From NCBI GenBank assembly GCA_947644475.1, contig CANRZQ010000001.1, positions 1 to 34,864 on the forward strand: a DNA stretch of 34,864 nucleotides, given 5' to 3'. Made by a program: the position numbers and the translations under genes. Shown here in pieces: positions 25,186 to 34,002 of the stretch. Origin of the DNA: an uncultured Muribaculaceae bacterium. Its GTDB lineage: Bacteria; Bacteroidota; Bacteroidia; Bacteroidales; Muribaculaceae. Position 1 is the stretch's first letter. The number at the start of each line of letters is the position of its first letter. The notes beneath the pieces were generated by a model that did no database searches, was not told the origin of the DNA, and saw nothing but the letters and a program-made list of their open reading frames with translations.

Positions 25186-26715
25186 ATGTCAGAAATCAGA
25201 GTGCGTTTCGCCCCCTCTCCCACGGGGCCGCTCCACATAGGAGGTGTCCGCACAGCCCTGTATAACTATCTTTTCGCTCGCCAGCACGGCGGCAAGATGA
25301 TTCTCCGTATAGAAGACACCGACTCCCAGCGTTTCGTGCCCGGAGCCGAAGAATATATCAACGAGGCACTCGCATGGCTCGGAATAGAAATAGACGAAGG
25401 CGTGCGCGAAGGAGGCCCTTACGGACCTTACAAGCAGAGCGAACGCCGCGACATCTACCGTGAGCACACCCGCATGCTTCTCGACGCAGGCAAAGCCTAT
25501 ATAGCGTTTGACACACCTGCCGAACTCGAAGCCGCCCGTGCCGCCACACCTAATTTTCAGTACGATGCGTCGACGCGCATGTCGATGCGCAACTCCCTGT
25601 CGCTTCCCGCTGATGAAGTGAAACGCCTTCTCGACGAGGGTGCCCAGTATGTGGTGCGTTTCCGCATCGAGCCGGGCCGTAATGTTGAGGTTAACGACCT
25701 CATCCGCGGCAAAGTAGTGATAAAGAGCGACATCCTCGACGATAAAGTGCTTTACAAGTCGGCCGACGACCTGCCAACCTATCACCTTGCCAATATCGTA
25801 GACGACCATCTGATGAAAGTGTCGCATGTGATTCGCGGCGAGGAATGGCTTCCATCCGCACCTCTCCATGTGCTCCTTTACGAAGCATTCGGATGGGCCG
25901 ACACCATGCCAGCCTTTGTCCACCTTCCGCTCCTGCTCAAGCCCGACGGCAAAGGCAAACTCTCCAAGCGCGACGGCGACCGTCTTGGCTTCCCGGTGTT
26001 CCCCCTCGAATGGCACGACCCCAAGTCGGGCGACATCTCGTCGGGCTACCGCGAAAGCGGATACCTCCCCCATGCCGTTGTCAACTTCCTCGCTCTTCTG
26101 GGCTGGAATCCCGGCGACGACACGGAAATAATGTCGATGGACGAACTCATACAGAAATTCTCACTCGACCATTGCTCGAAAGCAGGAGCAAAATTCGCTT
26201 TCGAGAAAGGCAAGTGGTTCAACCACACATATTTGCAGGCTATGCCGGATGCCGACCTTGCCATGCTTTTCAAACCTGTGCTTGAAGCCAACGGCGTGAA
26301 TCCGGCCGATTTTACTGATGAATATATTACACGTGCCGTATCGCTTGTGAAAGGTCGCATCAATTTTGTGAAAGACCTTTGGGAACAAGCCCGCTTCTTC
26401 TTCACAGCCCCCGAGGCATATGCCGAGAAGGATGTGAAAAAACGATGGAAGCCGGAAACTCCCGCCCAACTCACAGAATTGGCCGCTCTCCTTGAAGGCC
26501 TCGACGACTTTGCCGGAGCCGATACCGAGCCGACGGTGCTCGCCTGGATTGCCGACAAGGGCTATCATCTTGGCAATGTGATGAACGCTTTCCGTCTTAC
26601 AGTAGTGGGCGAGTGCAAGGGCCCGCATATGTTCGACATCACCGCATTGCTCGGACGCGACGAGACATTGGCACGCTTGCGCGCCGGTATAGAACGAATC
26701 ATCCCGGCGGAATGA
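25186..26715 (+). CDS. gltX: Glutamyl-tRNA synthetase
   Basis: A 509-residue class Ib synthetase that charges tRNA-Glu. The HIGH-type signature is in FAPSPTGPLHIGGVRTAL (HIGG at about 17-20), followed by the RIEDTDSQR loop. The KMSKS-type loop is KLSKRDGDRLG at 258-268. The C-terminal helical anticodon-binding domain covers the last 150 or so residues. Length is usual for Bacteroidota. Its stop codon overlaps the ATG of kdtA (ATGA), and kdtA overlaps the next gene in the same way, so the three are one tightly coupled operon. Confidence 0.97.
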   Translation: MSEIRVRFAPSPTGPLHIGGVRTALYNYLFARQHGGKMILRIEDTDSQRFVPGAEEYINEALAWLGIEIDEGVREGGPYGPYKQSERRDIYREHTRMLLDAGKAYIAFDTPAELEAARAATPNFQYDASTRMSMRNSLSLPADEVKRLLDEGAQYVVRFRIEPGRNVEVNDLIRGKVVIKSDILDDKVLYKSADDLPTYHLANIVDDHLMKVSHVIRGEEWLPSAPLHVLLYEAFGWADTMPAFVHLPLLLKPDGKGKLSKRDGDRLGFPVFPLEWHDPKSGDISSGYRESGYLPHAVVNFLALLGWNPGDDTEIMSMDELIQKFSLDHCSKAGAKFAFEKGKWFNHTYLQAMPDADLAMLFKPVLEANGVNPADFTDEYITRAVSLVKGRINFVKDLWEQARFFFTAPEAYAEKDVKKRWKPETPAQLTELAALLEGLDDFAGADTEPTVLAWIADKGYHLGNVMNAFRLTVVGECKGPHMFDITALLGRDETLARLRAGIERIIPAE

Positions 26716-27956
26716 ATCCAGTCTACAACGCCGGAATAGCCCTGTACTCTGCCGCCGCGCGTGTTGCCGCGCTTAAATCCGGAAAGGCCCGAAGGCTGGT
26801 TGCCGGTCATAAGCAGACATTTCCGCGGCTCGGAGACTATGCCGGAAAGCAATTCGACGTGTGGATTCATGCCGCGTCGGTGGGAGAGTTTGAGCAGGCT
26901 CGCCCGTTGATAGAGCGGATACGCGCCCAACATCCACATTGGAAAATACTCCTGTCGTTTTTCTCTCCGTCGGGCTTCGAACTGCGCAAGAACTACGACA
27001 AGGTGGACTGTGTCGTGTATCTGCCCTTCGATACTCCCGCCAATGCCCGCAAGTTTGTTGAGGCAGTAAATCCGCGTGTGGCCATTTTCGTAAAATACGA
27101 ATTCTGGGGTAATTATCTCTCGGAACTTAAACGCCGCGAAATCCCCACATATATTATATCGGCTATATTCCGTCCCGGCCAGCGTTTTTTCAAGCGTTGG
27201 GGCGGAATGTGGCGTCGGCTGCTGAGGTGCTTCACACATCTTTATGTGCAGGACCGCGCATCTGCCGACTTGCTGCGCGGCATAGGCATTGAGAATGTGA
27301 CCGTGGCGGGCGACACGCGCTTCGACCGAGTGGCCGCTGTGCGCTCGCAGCGTCTCGACATGCCTTATCTCGAGCAATGGGCCGCTCCCTTTACGATGAT
27401 TGCCGGCAGTTCGTGGGAGGCCGATGAGGAAATATACCTGCGTTGGCTTGCCGCACATCCCGAGGTTAAAATTATAATCGCTCCTCACGAATTCGACGAC
27501 CGGCGTATCGCGGCGCTCCGTGAGGCCATTCCCGGAAAATCGGTGCTGATCACCGATATAATGCAGAAAGGACGTGTCGACGATGATGTCCGTGCTGTTA
27601 TCGTAAACTGTTTCGGCAAATTGTCGGCTCTTTACCGCTGCGGACACGTGGCCCTGATAGGTGGCGGATTTGGCGCGGGGATCCATAATATCAATGAGGC
27701 CGCTGTTTACGGCATGCCTGTGATTTTTGGCCCGAGGCACAATAAGTTCAAGGAGGCGTCAGACTTGATAGAACTTGGCGGCGGTTTCGAATACCACGAC
27801 CTGGATTCGCTCTCATCAGTAATGTCGCGGCTCTGTGCCTCCGGACAGGCGCTTTCAAAAGCCGCGTCGGTCTGCGAGAAATATATCGCCGGCAATATCG
27901 GTGCCACAGAAAAAATTTATAATCTCATCTTCTCTGAAAACAATCCTGAAAAATGA
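26712..27956 (+). CDS. kdtA: 3-deoxy-D-manno-octulosonic acid (Kdo) transferase
   Basis: A 414-residue GT30 glycosyltransferase that adds Kdo from CMP-Kdo to lipid A precursor at the inner-membrane face, an essential step of lipopolysaccharide core synthesis. N-terminal Rossmann domain: WIHAASVGEFEQARPLI with the conserved catalytic glutamate, then VKYEFWGNYL. C-terminal domain: VAGDTRFDRV, AGSSWEADEE, IIAPHEF, then IGGGFGAGIHNINEAAVYGMPV and FGPRHNKF, which bind CMP-Kdo. I chose the ATG at 26712, overlapping the gltX stop; the frame is open earlier, inside gltX, but that extension is not family sequence. The 3' end overlaps the ArgC-like gene by 4 nt. Confidence 0.95.
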   Translation: MNPVYNAGIALYSAAARVAALKSGKARRLVAGHKQTFPRLGDYAGKQFDVWIHAASVGEFEQARPLIERIRAQHPHWKILLSFFSPSGFELRKNYDKVDCVVYLPFDTPANARKFVEAVNPRVAIFVKYEFWGNYLSELKRREIPTYIISAIFRPGQRFFKRWGGMWRRLLRCFTHLYVQDRASADLLRGIGIENVTVAGDTRFDRVAAVRSQRLDMPYLEQWAAPFTMIAGSSWEADEEIYLRWLAAHPEVKIIIAPHEFDDRRIAALREAIPGKSVLITDIMQKGRVDDDVRAVIVNCFGKLSALYRCGHVALIGGGFGAGIHNINEAAVYGMPVIFGPRHNKFKEASDLIELGGGFEYHDLDSLSSVMSRLCASGQALSKAASVCEKYIAGNIGATEKIYNLIFSENNPEK

Positions 27957-28843
27957 TAAAAGCCGGAATATATGCCGCGGAGTCGTCTGTCGCGGGTGAA
28001 CTTGTTCGTATTCTCATCAATCATCCCGATGTGGAAATATCCTGGCTTCATGCTGAGCCGCACGCAGGCCGTGCGCTTGTCGACATACATCACGGCATGG
28101 TTGGCGAGACCGATTTGCGATTCGTAAGCCGTCCGCGTCCTGCCGAGGCCAATATGCTTTTTATATGTGGCGATGCGGAAGGCGCACTCGGCTTTGCAGC
28201 CTGCGAGCCCGATATGAAAATAGTGAGCCTTGTGCCGGTAGAAGCCTCCGGTTTTGTCTACGGTTTGCCGGAATTAAACCGAAAGGCTATGGTGCGCGGT
28301 GCGCTGCGTGCATCCGTGCCGTCGGCTGAGGCTAACATTATCCTCCTTTCGCTTCTGCCGTTGGCAAAGGAAGGCCTCCTTGTTTCCGACATCGACGTGA
28401 GCATCACGCTTCCGTCGTGTCTTGTGCCCGGCTCGTCCGACGTCATCTCCCAAAAAGAGATATCGGATGCGTTGTGTAGCCTCCAGCCCGGCTTTGCGTC
28501 AAAAATCAGAATAGAAACGGATGCCTCCGGGCAGTCGCGTGTGCTCACAGCAACAGTGTCGTTGGCTACCGATCTCAACATCGGTGAACTCACCCGTCTT
28601 TATGAGGAATTCTACGACGACCATAATTTTACCTTTATCGTCGACCGCATGCCATCGCCGCGGGAAGTGGAAGGCACAAATAAATGCCTCATTTATCTCG
28701 ATAAAACCGACGGACGCCTCAGTGTGTCGGCTGCCTTCGACTCTCCTCTGAAAGGAGCCGCCGGCACAGCCGTACACTGCATGAATCTCCTCTTCGGGCT
28801 TGCCGAGCGCATCGGCCTCTCGCTTAAAGCCTCCGCGCTTTAA
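27953..28843 (+). CDS. ArgC-like protein lacking both catalytic residues
   Basis: A 296-residue protein that lines up with N-acetyl-gamma-glutamyl-phosphate reductase over its length. Shared landmarks are the start MIKAGIYAA, NHPDVEI, YGLPELNRKAM (103-113), LLPLAKEGLL (134-143), RLYEEFYDD, EGTNKCLIYLD (240-250) and LKGAAGTAVHCMNLLFGLAE (266-285). The catalytic cysteine in NPGCxAT is replaced: the ungapped counterpart is VPSAEAN (122-128), placing alanine 125 at the cysteine position. The PHL segment with the catalytic histidine is also missing before TATVSLATD. The glycine-rich GATGYTG loop has become AAESSVAG. The frame is intact, so it is not an ordinary pseudogene. It is fused by 4-nt overlap to kdtA. 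A non-reductase role is inferred; the partner is unknown. Confidence 0.8.
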   Translation: MIKAGIYAAESSVAGELVRILINHPDVEISWLHAEPHAGRALVDIHHGMVGETDLRFVSRPRPAEANMLFICGDAEGALGFAACEPDMKIVSLVPVEASGFVYGLPELNRKAMVRGALRASVPSAEANIILLSLLPLAKEGLLVSDIDVSITLPSCLVPGSSDVISQKEISDALCSLQPGFASKIRIETDASGQSRVLTATVSLATDLNIGELTRLYEEFYDDHNFTFIVDRMPSPREVEGTNKCLIYLDKTDGRLSVSAAFDSPLKGAAGTAVHCMNLLFGLAERIGLSLKASAL

Positions 28844-28914
28844 CAGGAACACTCATCGCGGAGCGCTTTGCCACAAGCAAAGAACCCTCCGGCTTGTGAT
28901 ATAAGCATAATACC

Positions 28915-30744
28915 ATGAAAATGAATAAAATCTTATTCTGCGGGATAGTTGCCATGGCTGCTGTCTCGCCATTTTCGGCTTTGGCCGACGCCTCATTCCC
29001 GTTGATAACAAATATGCCGGCTCGCCAGCAGCAGTCGCTAAACGGGCAATGGCGCACGATTGTCGACCCATTCGAAAACGGATATTACGATTACCGGCTT
29101 AACCCTACCGACAATGGATATGCGCAGGACCTTGACTATTCAGACCCTACGGAATTGCAGGAATACGATTTTGGCAAGGATAAGTTCTTGCAGGTGCCGG
29201 GTGACTGGAACTCACAGCGTCCGGAACTGTATTATTACGAAGGCACCGTATGGTACCGCAACCGTTTTACGCCCGAGATAACTCCCGGGCGCAGACAGTT
29301 CTTGTATTTTGGAGCATCAAATTATGAAACGATTGTCTGGCTCAACGGAAAGCGTCTCGGCGAGCATGTGGGAGGCTTCACTCCGTTCAATTTTGAGGTT
29401 ACCGGGCTGCTCAATGAAGGCGAGAACTCGCTTGTCGTAAAGGTCGACAACAAGCGTCGGCCCGAAGGTGTGCCGACTGTCAACGCCGATTGGTGGAACT
29501 ATGGAGGCTTGACACGTCCGGTATCTATCGTTGAGACTCCGGCGGCTTTTGTGAGAGATTACAGCGTGCAACTTTCTCCGGCGCAAAAAAACACAGTCAA
29601 CGCTGAGTTTGAAGTCGAGGGCGACGGCATTGGGGAAGTCACTCTTTATATCCCCGAACTGAAAATCAATAAAAAAGTGGCCATAGGGCAGGATGGGCGA
29701 GGAAGCGTGTCGCTGAAATGCACCCCTCAGCTGTGGAGCCCGGAGAATCCGAAACTATATGATATATGTATCATAGCCGCCGGCGACACAATCCGCGACG
29801 AAATCGGTTTCCGAACTATCTCAACCGATGGCACGCGCATTCTTCTCAACGGAAAGGAAATATTCTGTCGCGGCGTCAGCATCCATGAAGAGGCGCCTTA
29901 CAATAGCGGCCGCTCATGGAGCCGTGAACATGCCCACACGCTTCTCAACTGGGCCAGGGAAATGAATTGTAATTTCGTAAGGCTTGCGCATTACCCCCAC
30001 AACGAGGAGATGGTTCGGGAGGCCGAAAGAATGGGGCTTCTCGTGTGGTCGGAAATCCCTGTATATTGGACAATACATTGGGATAACCCCGACACATATG
30101 CCAATGCGTCGCGCCAGCTCAACGATATGATTACACGCGACAAAAACCGTTGCAACATAATCATATGGTCAATAGCAAACGAAACGCCACGCTCCGATGC
30201 GCGCAATCAATTTCTCACGCGCCTTGCTGCCGAGGCCCGCGCGCTCGACGGTGGCACCCGTCTTATTGGGGCGGCCATGGAAAAGGACGAGATTCGTCCG
30301 GGCGTTATGTCGGTCGATGACGCCCTAAGCGATGTCCTTGATATTATTTCTTTCAACGAATATATCGGATGGTACGATGGCAAGCCGGAAAAATGCGATA
30401 CTTCCAACTGGGAATTCACCATCGACAAGCCGGTGTTTATCAGTGAATTTGGCGGAGGGGCGCTGGCCGGACTGCATGGCGACCCGGCACATCGTTTCAC
30501 GGAAGAGCATCAGGAAGACCTATATCGCAGACACACGGCTATGCTCGACCGTATTCCCGGTCTGGCCGGATGCACCCCCTGGATTCTTAAAGATTTCCGC
30601 TCACCCCGGCGCCATCTTCCCGGAATTCAGGACGATTTCAACCGCAAGGGCCTCATCAGCGACAAGGGCGACCGCAAAAAAGCATTCTATGTGATGAAAA
30701 ACTGGTACGCCAAAAAGTTGCCCCAATCCTCGGCTAAAAAGTAA
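28915..30744 (+). CDS. Secreted GH2 glycosidase, beta-glucuronidase type
   Basis: A 609-residue exported enzyme with a signal peptide (about 1-25). Three GH2 parts follow: the jelly-roll sugar-binding domain (about 40-208, with WYRNRF and WLNGKRLGEHVGGFTPF), the Ig-like domain (about 212-300) and the TIM barrel (about 302-605). The acid/base is E423 in IWSIANETP and the nucleophile is E511 in FISEFGGGALAG. NEYIGWYDG, and N576-R577-K578 near the end, match the N-x-K carboxylate-binding motif of beta-glucuronidases. A glucuronide-releasing activity is therefore favoured over beta-galactosidase. It lacks the C-terminal domain shared by the other secreted enzymes here. A terminator follows. Confidence 0.88.
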   Translation: MKMNKILFCGIVAMAAVSPFSALADASFPLITNMPARQQQSLNGQWRTIVDPFENGYYDYRLNPTDNGYAQDLDYSDPTELQEYDFGKDKFLQVPGDWNSQRPELYYYEGTVWYRNRFTPEITPGRRQFLYFGASNYETIVWLNGKRLGEHVGGFTPFNFEVTGLLNEGENSLVVKVDNKRRPEGVPTVNADWWNYGGLTRPVSIVETPAAFVRDYSVQLSPAQKNTVNAEFEVEGDGIGEVTLYIPELKINKKVAIGQDGRGSVSLKCTPQLWSPENPKLYDICIIAAGDTIRDEIGFRTISTDGTRILLNGKEIFCRGVSIHEEAPYNSGRSWSREHAHTLLNWAREMNCNFVRLAHYPHNEEMVREAERMGLLVWSEIPVYWTIHWDNPDTYANASRQLNDMITRDKNRCNIIIWSIANETPRSDARNQFLTRLAAEARALDGGTRLIGAAMEKDEIRPGVMSVDDALSDVLDIISFNEYIGWYDGKPEKCDTSNWEFTIDKPVFISEFGGGALAGLHGDPAHRFTEEHQEDLYRRHTAMLDRIPGLAGCTPWILKDFRSPRRHLPGIQDDFNRKGLISDKGDRKKAFYVMKNWYAKKLPQSSAKK

Positions 30745-30770
30745 ATAACAATTATTTAAGCGTCACAGAC

Positions 30771-30805
30771 GGCATTTCAACGCAATCGGTTGAAATGCCG
30801 TTTTT
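30771..30805 (+). terminator. Rho-independent terminator after the GH2 gene
   Basis: An 11-bp perfect stem (arms 30771-30781 and 30789-30799) with a 7-nt loop and five T residues right after, 27 nt past the stop codon. Confidence 0.9.
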
Positions 30806-31094
30806 AATGGGTCAGGCTGAATTGGCGGTGAATGTCTTTTCGGCAGAAGCGGCAGAGCCGCTTAATATGGTAGGCATGGGCGCAAGCCCATGTTATGATG
30901 AGGTGTTGTTATTCGACTGCGGCCGCAGTCGAACCTCCGTGATGCGTTAAAAACACGGGCTTTGGCCCGTGCCTGCCATATTCGACCGCCTTGCGGTCCA
31001 CCTGTTTTAATCAGTAATGCACCGTAATTACGGCCCGGGTCGTTTTATTTTTTGATTAAATCCGCAAATTTTCGAAATAATTATTACGAAATAT
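30806..31094. repeat. Non-coding cluster of short GGC-loop-GCC hairpins
   Basis: This part of the 480-bp gap before the GH64 gene holds no gene. It contains five hairpins: 30847-30863 (GCGGC-AGA-GCCGC core), 30875-30892 (CATGGGC-GCAA-GCCCATG), 30912-30933 (a perfect 22-bp palindrome centred on GGCC), 30954-30971 (CACGGGC-TTTG-GCCCGTG) and 30984-30998 (GACCGC-CTT-GCGGTC). The border motif AATGCACCGTAATTACGGC lies at 31016-31034. Stem sequences differ while the core layout is constant. Confidence 0.7.
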
Positions 31095-31126
31095 TTGCAT
31101 TTTTAATTAAATAAAGTTAAATTTGT
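31095..31126 (+). promoter_or_regulatory. Bacteroidota-type promoter of the GH64 gene
   Basis: TTTG at 31095-31098, 20 nt, then TAAATTTG at 31119-31126, a perfect -33/-7 pair. Transcription should begin near 31133, giving a leader of about 90 nt. Confidence 0.78.
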
Positions 31127-31224
31127 GGCGTATTTTTATCCTATACTTTTTTTATACCATCGTTAAACTATTTATGTCAACCGCATCCGGAGGGATGTGC
31201 TGTTGAAAAGTTAATCCTTACAAA

Positions 31225-34002
31225 ATGTTTAAAAAATTGATTTCAGGCTTTGGTGCCTTGACCCTTGGCGCATTGAGCGCATGGGCCGATCTGCCGTTGG
31301 AACTGGTAAACAGTTCTTCCGGCGCGTATTCCGACAGCGATATCTATGTCGCAATTATCGGTAAAACAAAAGAAAGAGATATCTATTACGACCTCGGCGC
31401 CACCTCGCGCAACAAGTCGGCTGTGCTCAAGCCGCTTACTCCGAGTGTCAACAATCTGCACCATGATGCAGGCGACTGGGGATATGCCGACATCTTCACA
31501 CGCCTCTCCGACATTCAGGACAACACTATCTACATTGGCGACACTTTTGCATGCCGCCTGTTCATTTCGTTCAAGTCGCCGATGTATCTCCATGCTTTCG
31601 ACGCAGGTTATGCCGGTGCCGACATGAATAACCCCGGCGACCCCAATGCCGATATCCGTTGGGAACTTATCGAGTTCACCAACTCCCCGAACGAGCCCGG
31701 ACAGCCTATATGGATCAACACCACACGTGTCGATGCCTTCCAGTATCCGATGGGACTCGAACTGTATTCCGCCAGCCCCGCTTACATCAAGCGTGGCGAG
31801 AAACTTTCTTACGGCGATATCATCAAAAGCTGGAACAACGCTTACGGCAACACCGTATATAAGGACTGTTACAGCAACCCCATTAGAAAAGACAATCTTG
31901 GCGGCATCATCAAGCAGCCCTCGAAGGTGCAGAGCGTGAAGGCATCGAACCTTTTCGGCGACTACATCAACCGCGTATGGGACTATTTCCGCAATAACAC
32001 GGCGAACATCTCGATGGGCGTCCTTGGCCGTTGGGAAGGCCGCGTCTACGGCGACCAGTTTGTGCTCACCTGCAAGGAAGGCACGTACTGGGCTGTCGGT
32101 TCGCAAGGTCATGTCAACAAGCCCACAACCGAAGATGCCATCGAAGGCGCAGGCCCGTTCGCTGCCGGCTCCGACATCGACAAGACCGTGCAGGCCATGT
32201 TCTGCGCTGCTTTCAACCGCGGCCAGTTCCGCCTTACCACAGCCCATCAGGACTGGAACCCCGAAACCGGTGTCCGTGCTTTCACCGGCGGCTCGCAGTA
32301 TCCCTGCAACGAATATGTGAAGTTCTTCCACGACACAAACATTACAGTGTCTAACGGCTACACATATGCTTTCGCTTACGACGACACATTCGACCAAAGC
32401 GCTACCTGCCATGCCTCGGCTCCGTACCGTGCGGTAGTTACGATCGGCGGTTTTGTCAACCGTGGCGACGATTCAGGCAATACCGGCAATCCTTCTGCCA
32501 TGCCTGCCGCTCCTGCGCCCTCGCGCAATGCCGCCGATGTCAAGAGTTTCTTCAGCGGCGCCTACGGCTCTGTCGTTCCCGGCATGTTTGTCGGCGACTG
32601 GGGCCAGTCCACAGCCTCATCTGTCGTGAAATGCGGCAATGACGATGCTTATAAGTTTGACAACTTCAACTATTTCGGATTCCAATTCCCCGGCGACGCG
32701 CTTGTTGATGCCTCCGACATGCAGTATCTCCACGTCGATCTCTATGCTCCCGAGGCCATGGATGTCAACATCGTGCCCATCTCGCTTTTCCCCACCTACG
32801 ATAAGGACGGAGCGAAACGCCACCTCGAGGGCGGCAAGTGGAACTCGTTCGACATCGCCCTTTCCGAATTCCCCAACGTCAATTTCAGCAAACTTGGCCA
32901 GTTCAAGTTCGACGGTGGCAACGGCAAGACCTTCTATCTCGACAACCTCTACATGTGGAAAGAATCGGCCCGCGGCGGCATTCCCTCGGCACCCGCGCCG
33001 CGTCAGGCAGCCGGCGATGTAAAAAGTTTCTACAGCGGCTCGTATGGTTCTATCGTTCCCGGCATGTTTGTAGGCAGCTGGGGCCAATCGACAGTCGCAT
33101 CTAAGGAAAACTGCAGCGGCAACGAGGCTTACAAATTCGAAAACTTCAATTACCTTGGCTTCCAGTTCCCGGGCGATGCCGTGGTTGATGTCACCGACAT
33201 GCAGTTCCTCCACATCGACCTTTATGCTCCCGAGGCCATGGACGTAAATATCGTGCCCATCTCGCTTTACCCGACTTACGACCGTTCAGGCGTGTCGGTT
33301 CATCTCGAAGGCGGCCGTTGGAATTCGTTCGACATCGCTCTTTCCGTATTCCCCAACGTCAATTTCAGCAAACTTGGCCAGTTCAAGTTCGACGGCGGCA
33401 ACGGCAAGACCTTCTATCTCGACAACCTCTATATGTGGAAAGAAGCCGGAAGCACAGTTTATGAATCTGTATGCCGCTTCAACGCAAGCGATTGCCAGCA
33501 GGGCGTGTTCTATGCTCCTTATACCGTGAAGTTCACATATGACAAAAATGCGCGTACCCTCGAGGTAAAAGCCCAATTCTCCGATGAGTCGAAATATGCC
33601 GGATGGGCCTCGCCTATGCTCTGGCACTATGGCGGCAACCCCTTTGAAAGAGTAATGGCCGGTTCGTTTGCCGACGGTTACACCGCGACATTCTCCAATG
33701 TCAACCCCGGCGAGAAATACGAAGTGGCAGTGAAAGCGATCTTCGCCAACCTCGACGGCCGTGGCGGCATGGGCGTTACTCCCGTCATGTCGTACACCGT
33801 TCCCGGAAGCCCCAATCGCATCGGCATGGCAGGCGTTGACGACATCGAGGCTGCCGAAGTAGCCGAAGTGTCGGTATGGACAATCTCCGGAATGCCTGTA
33901 AGCGACGCAAATGTTGAAGACGGACTCGCCCCCGGCGTATACGTGAAACGCACCGTCTACACCGACGGCAAAGTAAAAGCCGAGAAATTCATCGTCCGCT
34001 GA
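31225..34002 (+). CDS. Secreted GH64-like beta-1,3-glucanase with two tandem modules
   Basis: A 925-residue exported protein. After the signal peptide (1 to about 21) a GH64-like catalytic domain spans about 22-410: IYVAIIGKT, RLFISFKSP, DADIRWELIEFT-type sequence at 141-152 and TTRVDAFQYPMGLEL at 166-180. E150 and D170 are the likely acid/base pair, from alignment by eye with Streptomyces laminaripentaose-producing glucanases. Two modules with an exact 160-residue period follow (about 425-584 and 585-744), each ending FKFDGGNGKTFYLDNLYMWK, probably carbohydrate-binding jelly rolls. Next is an fn3-like stretch (about 745-860), then a C-terminal T9SS-like domain (about 880-925, SVWTISGMPV). 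Target glucan (laminarin, yeast or cereal) is not decided by the sequence. Confidence 0.82.
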   Translation: MFKKLISGFGALTLGALSAWADLPLELVNSSSGAYSDSDIYVAIIGKTKERDIYYDLGATSRNKSAVLKPLTPSVNNLHHDAGDWGYADIFTRLSDIQDNTIYIGDTFACRLFISFKSPMYLHAFDAGYAGADMNNPGDPNADIRWELIEFTNSPNEPGQPIWINTTRVDAFQYPMGLELYSASPAYIKRGEKLSYGDIIKSWNNAYGNTVYKDCYSNPIRKDNLGGIIKQPSKVQSVKASNLFGDYINRVWDYFRNNTANISMGVLGRWEGRVYGDQFVLTCKEGTYWAVGSQGHVNKPTTEDAIEGAGPFAAGSDIDKTVQAMFCAAFNRGQFRLTTAHQDWNPETGVRAFTGGSQYPCNEYVKFFHDTNITVSNGYTYAFAYDDTFDQSATCHASAPYRAVVTIGGFVNRGDDSGNTGNPSAMPAAPAPSRNAADVKSFFSGAYGSVVPGMFVGDWGQSTASSVVKCGNDDAYKFDNFNYFGFQFPGDALVDASDMQYLHVDLYAPEAMDVNIVPISLFPTYDKDGAKRHLEGGKWNSFDIALSEFPNVNFSKLGQFKFDGGNGKTFYLDNLYMWKESARGGIPSAPAPRQAAGDVKSFYSGSYGSIVPGMFVGSWGQSTVASKENCSGNEAYKFENFNYLGFQFPGDAVVDVTDMQFLHIDLYAPEAMDVNIVPISLYPTYDRSGVSVHLEGGRWNSFDIALSVFPNVNFSKLGQFKFDGGNGKTFYLDNLYMWKEAGSTVYESVCRFNASDCQQGVFYAPYTVKFTYDKNARTLEVKAQFSDESKYAGWASPMLWHYGGNPFERVMAGSFADGYTATFSNVNPGEKYEVAVKAIFANLDGRGGMGVTPVMSYTVPGSPNRIGMAGVDDIEAAEVAEVSVWTISGMPVSDANVEDGLAPGVYVKRTVYTDGKVKAEKFIVR
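32503..33447 (+). repeat. Tandem in-frame duplication inside the GH64 gene
   Basis: Two copies with an exact 480-bp period (about 32503-32967 and 32983-33447). The last 94 or so bases of each copy (32868-32961 and 33348-33441) differ at only a couple of positions, while the earlier part of the copies is more diverged. Confidence 0.9.

Noticed and set aside
26565..27740. 391-codon minus-strand ORF
   Set aside because: Antisense to gltX and kdtA; it crosses the boundary between two well-supported genes.
31243..32412. 389-codon minus-strand ORF
   Set aside because: Antisense to the GH64 gene; Val/Cys-rich shadow sequence.
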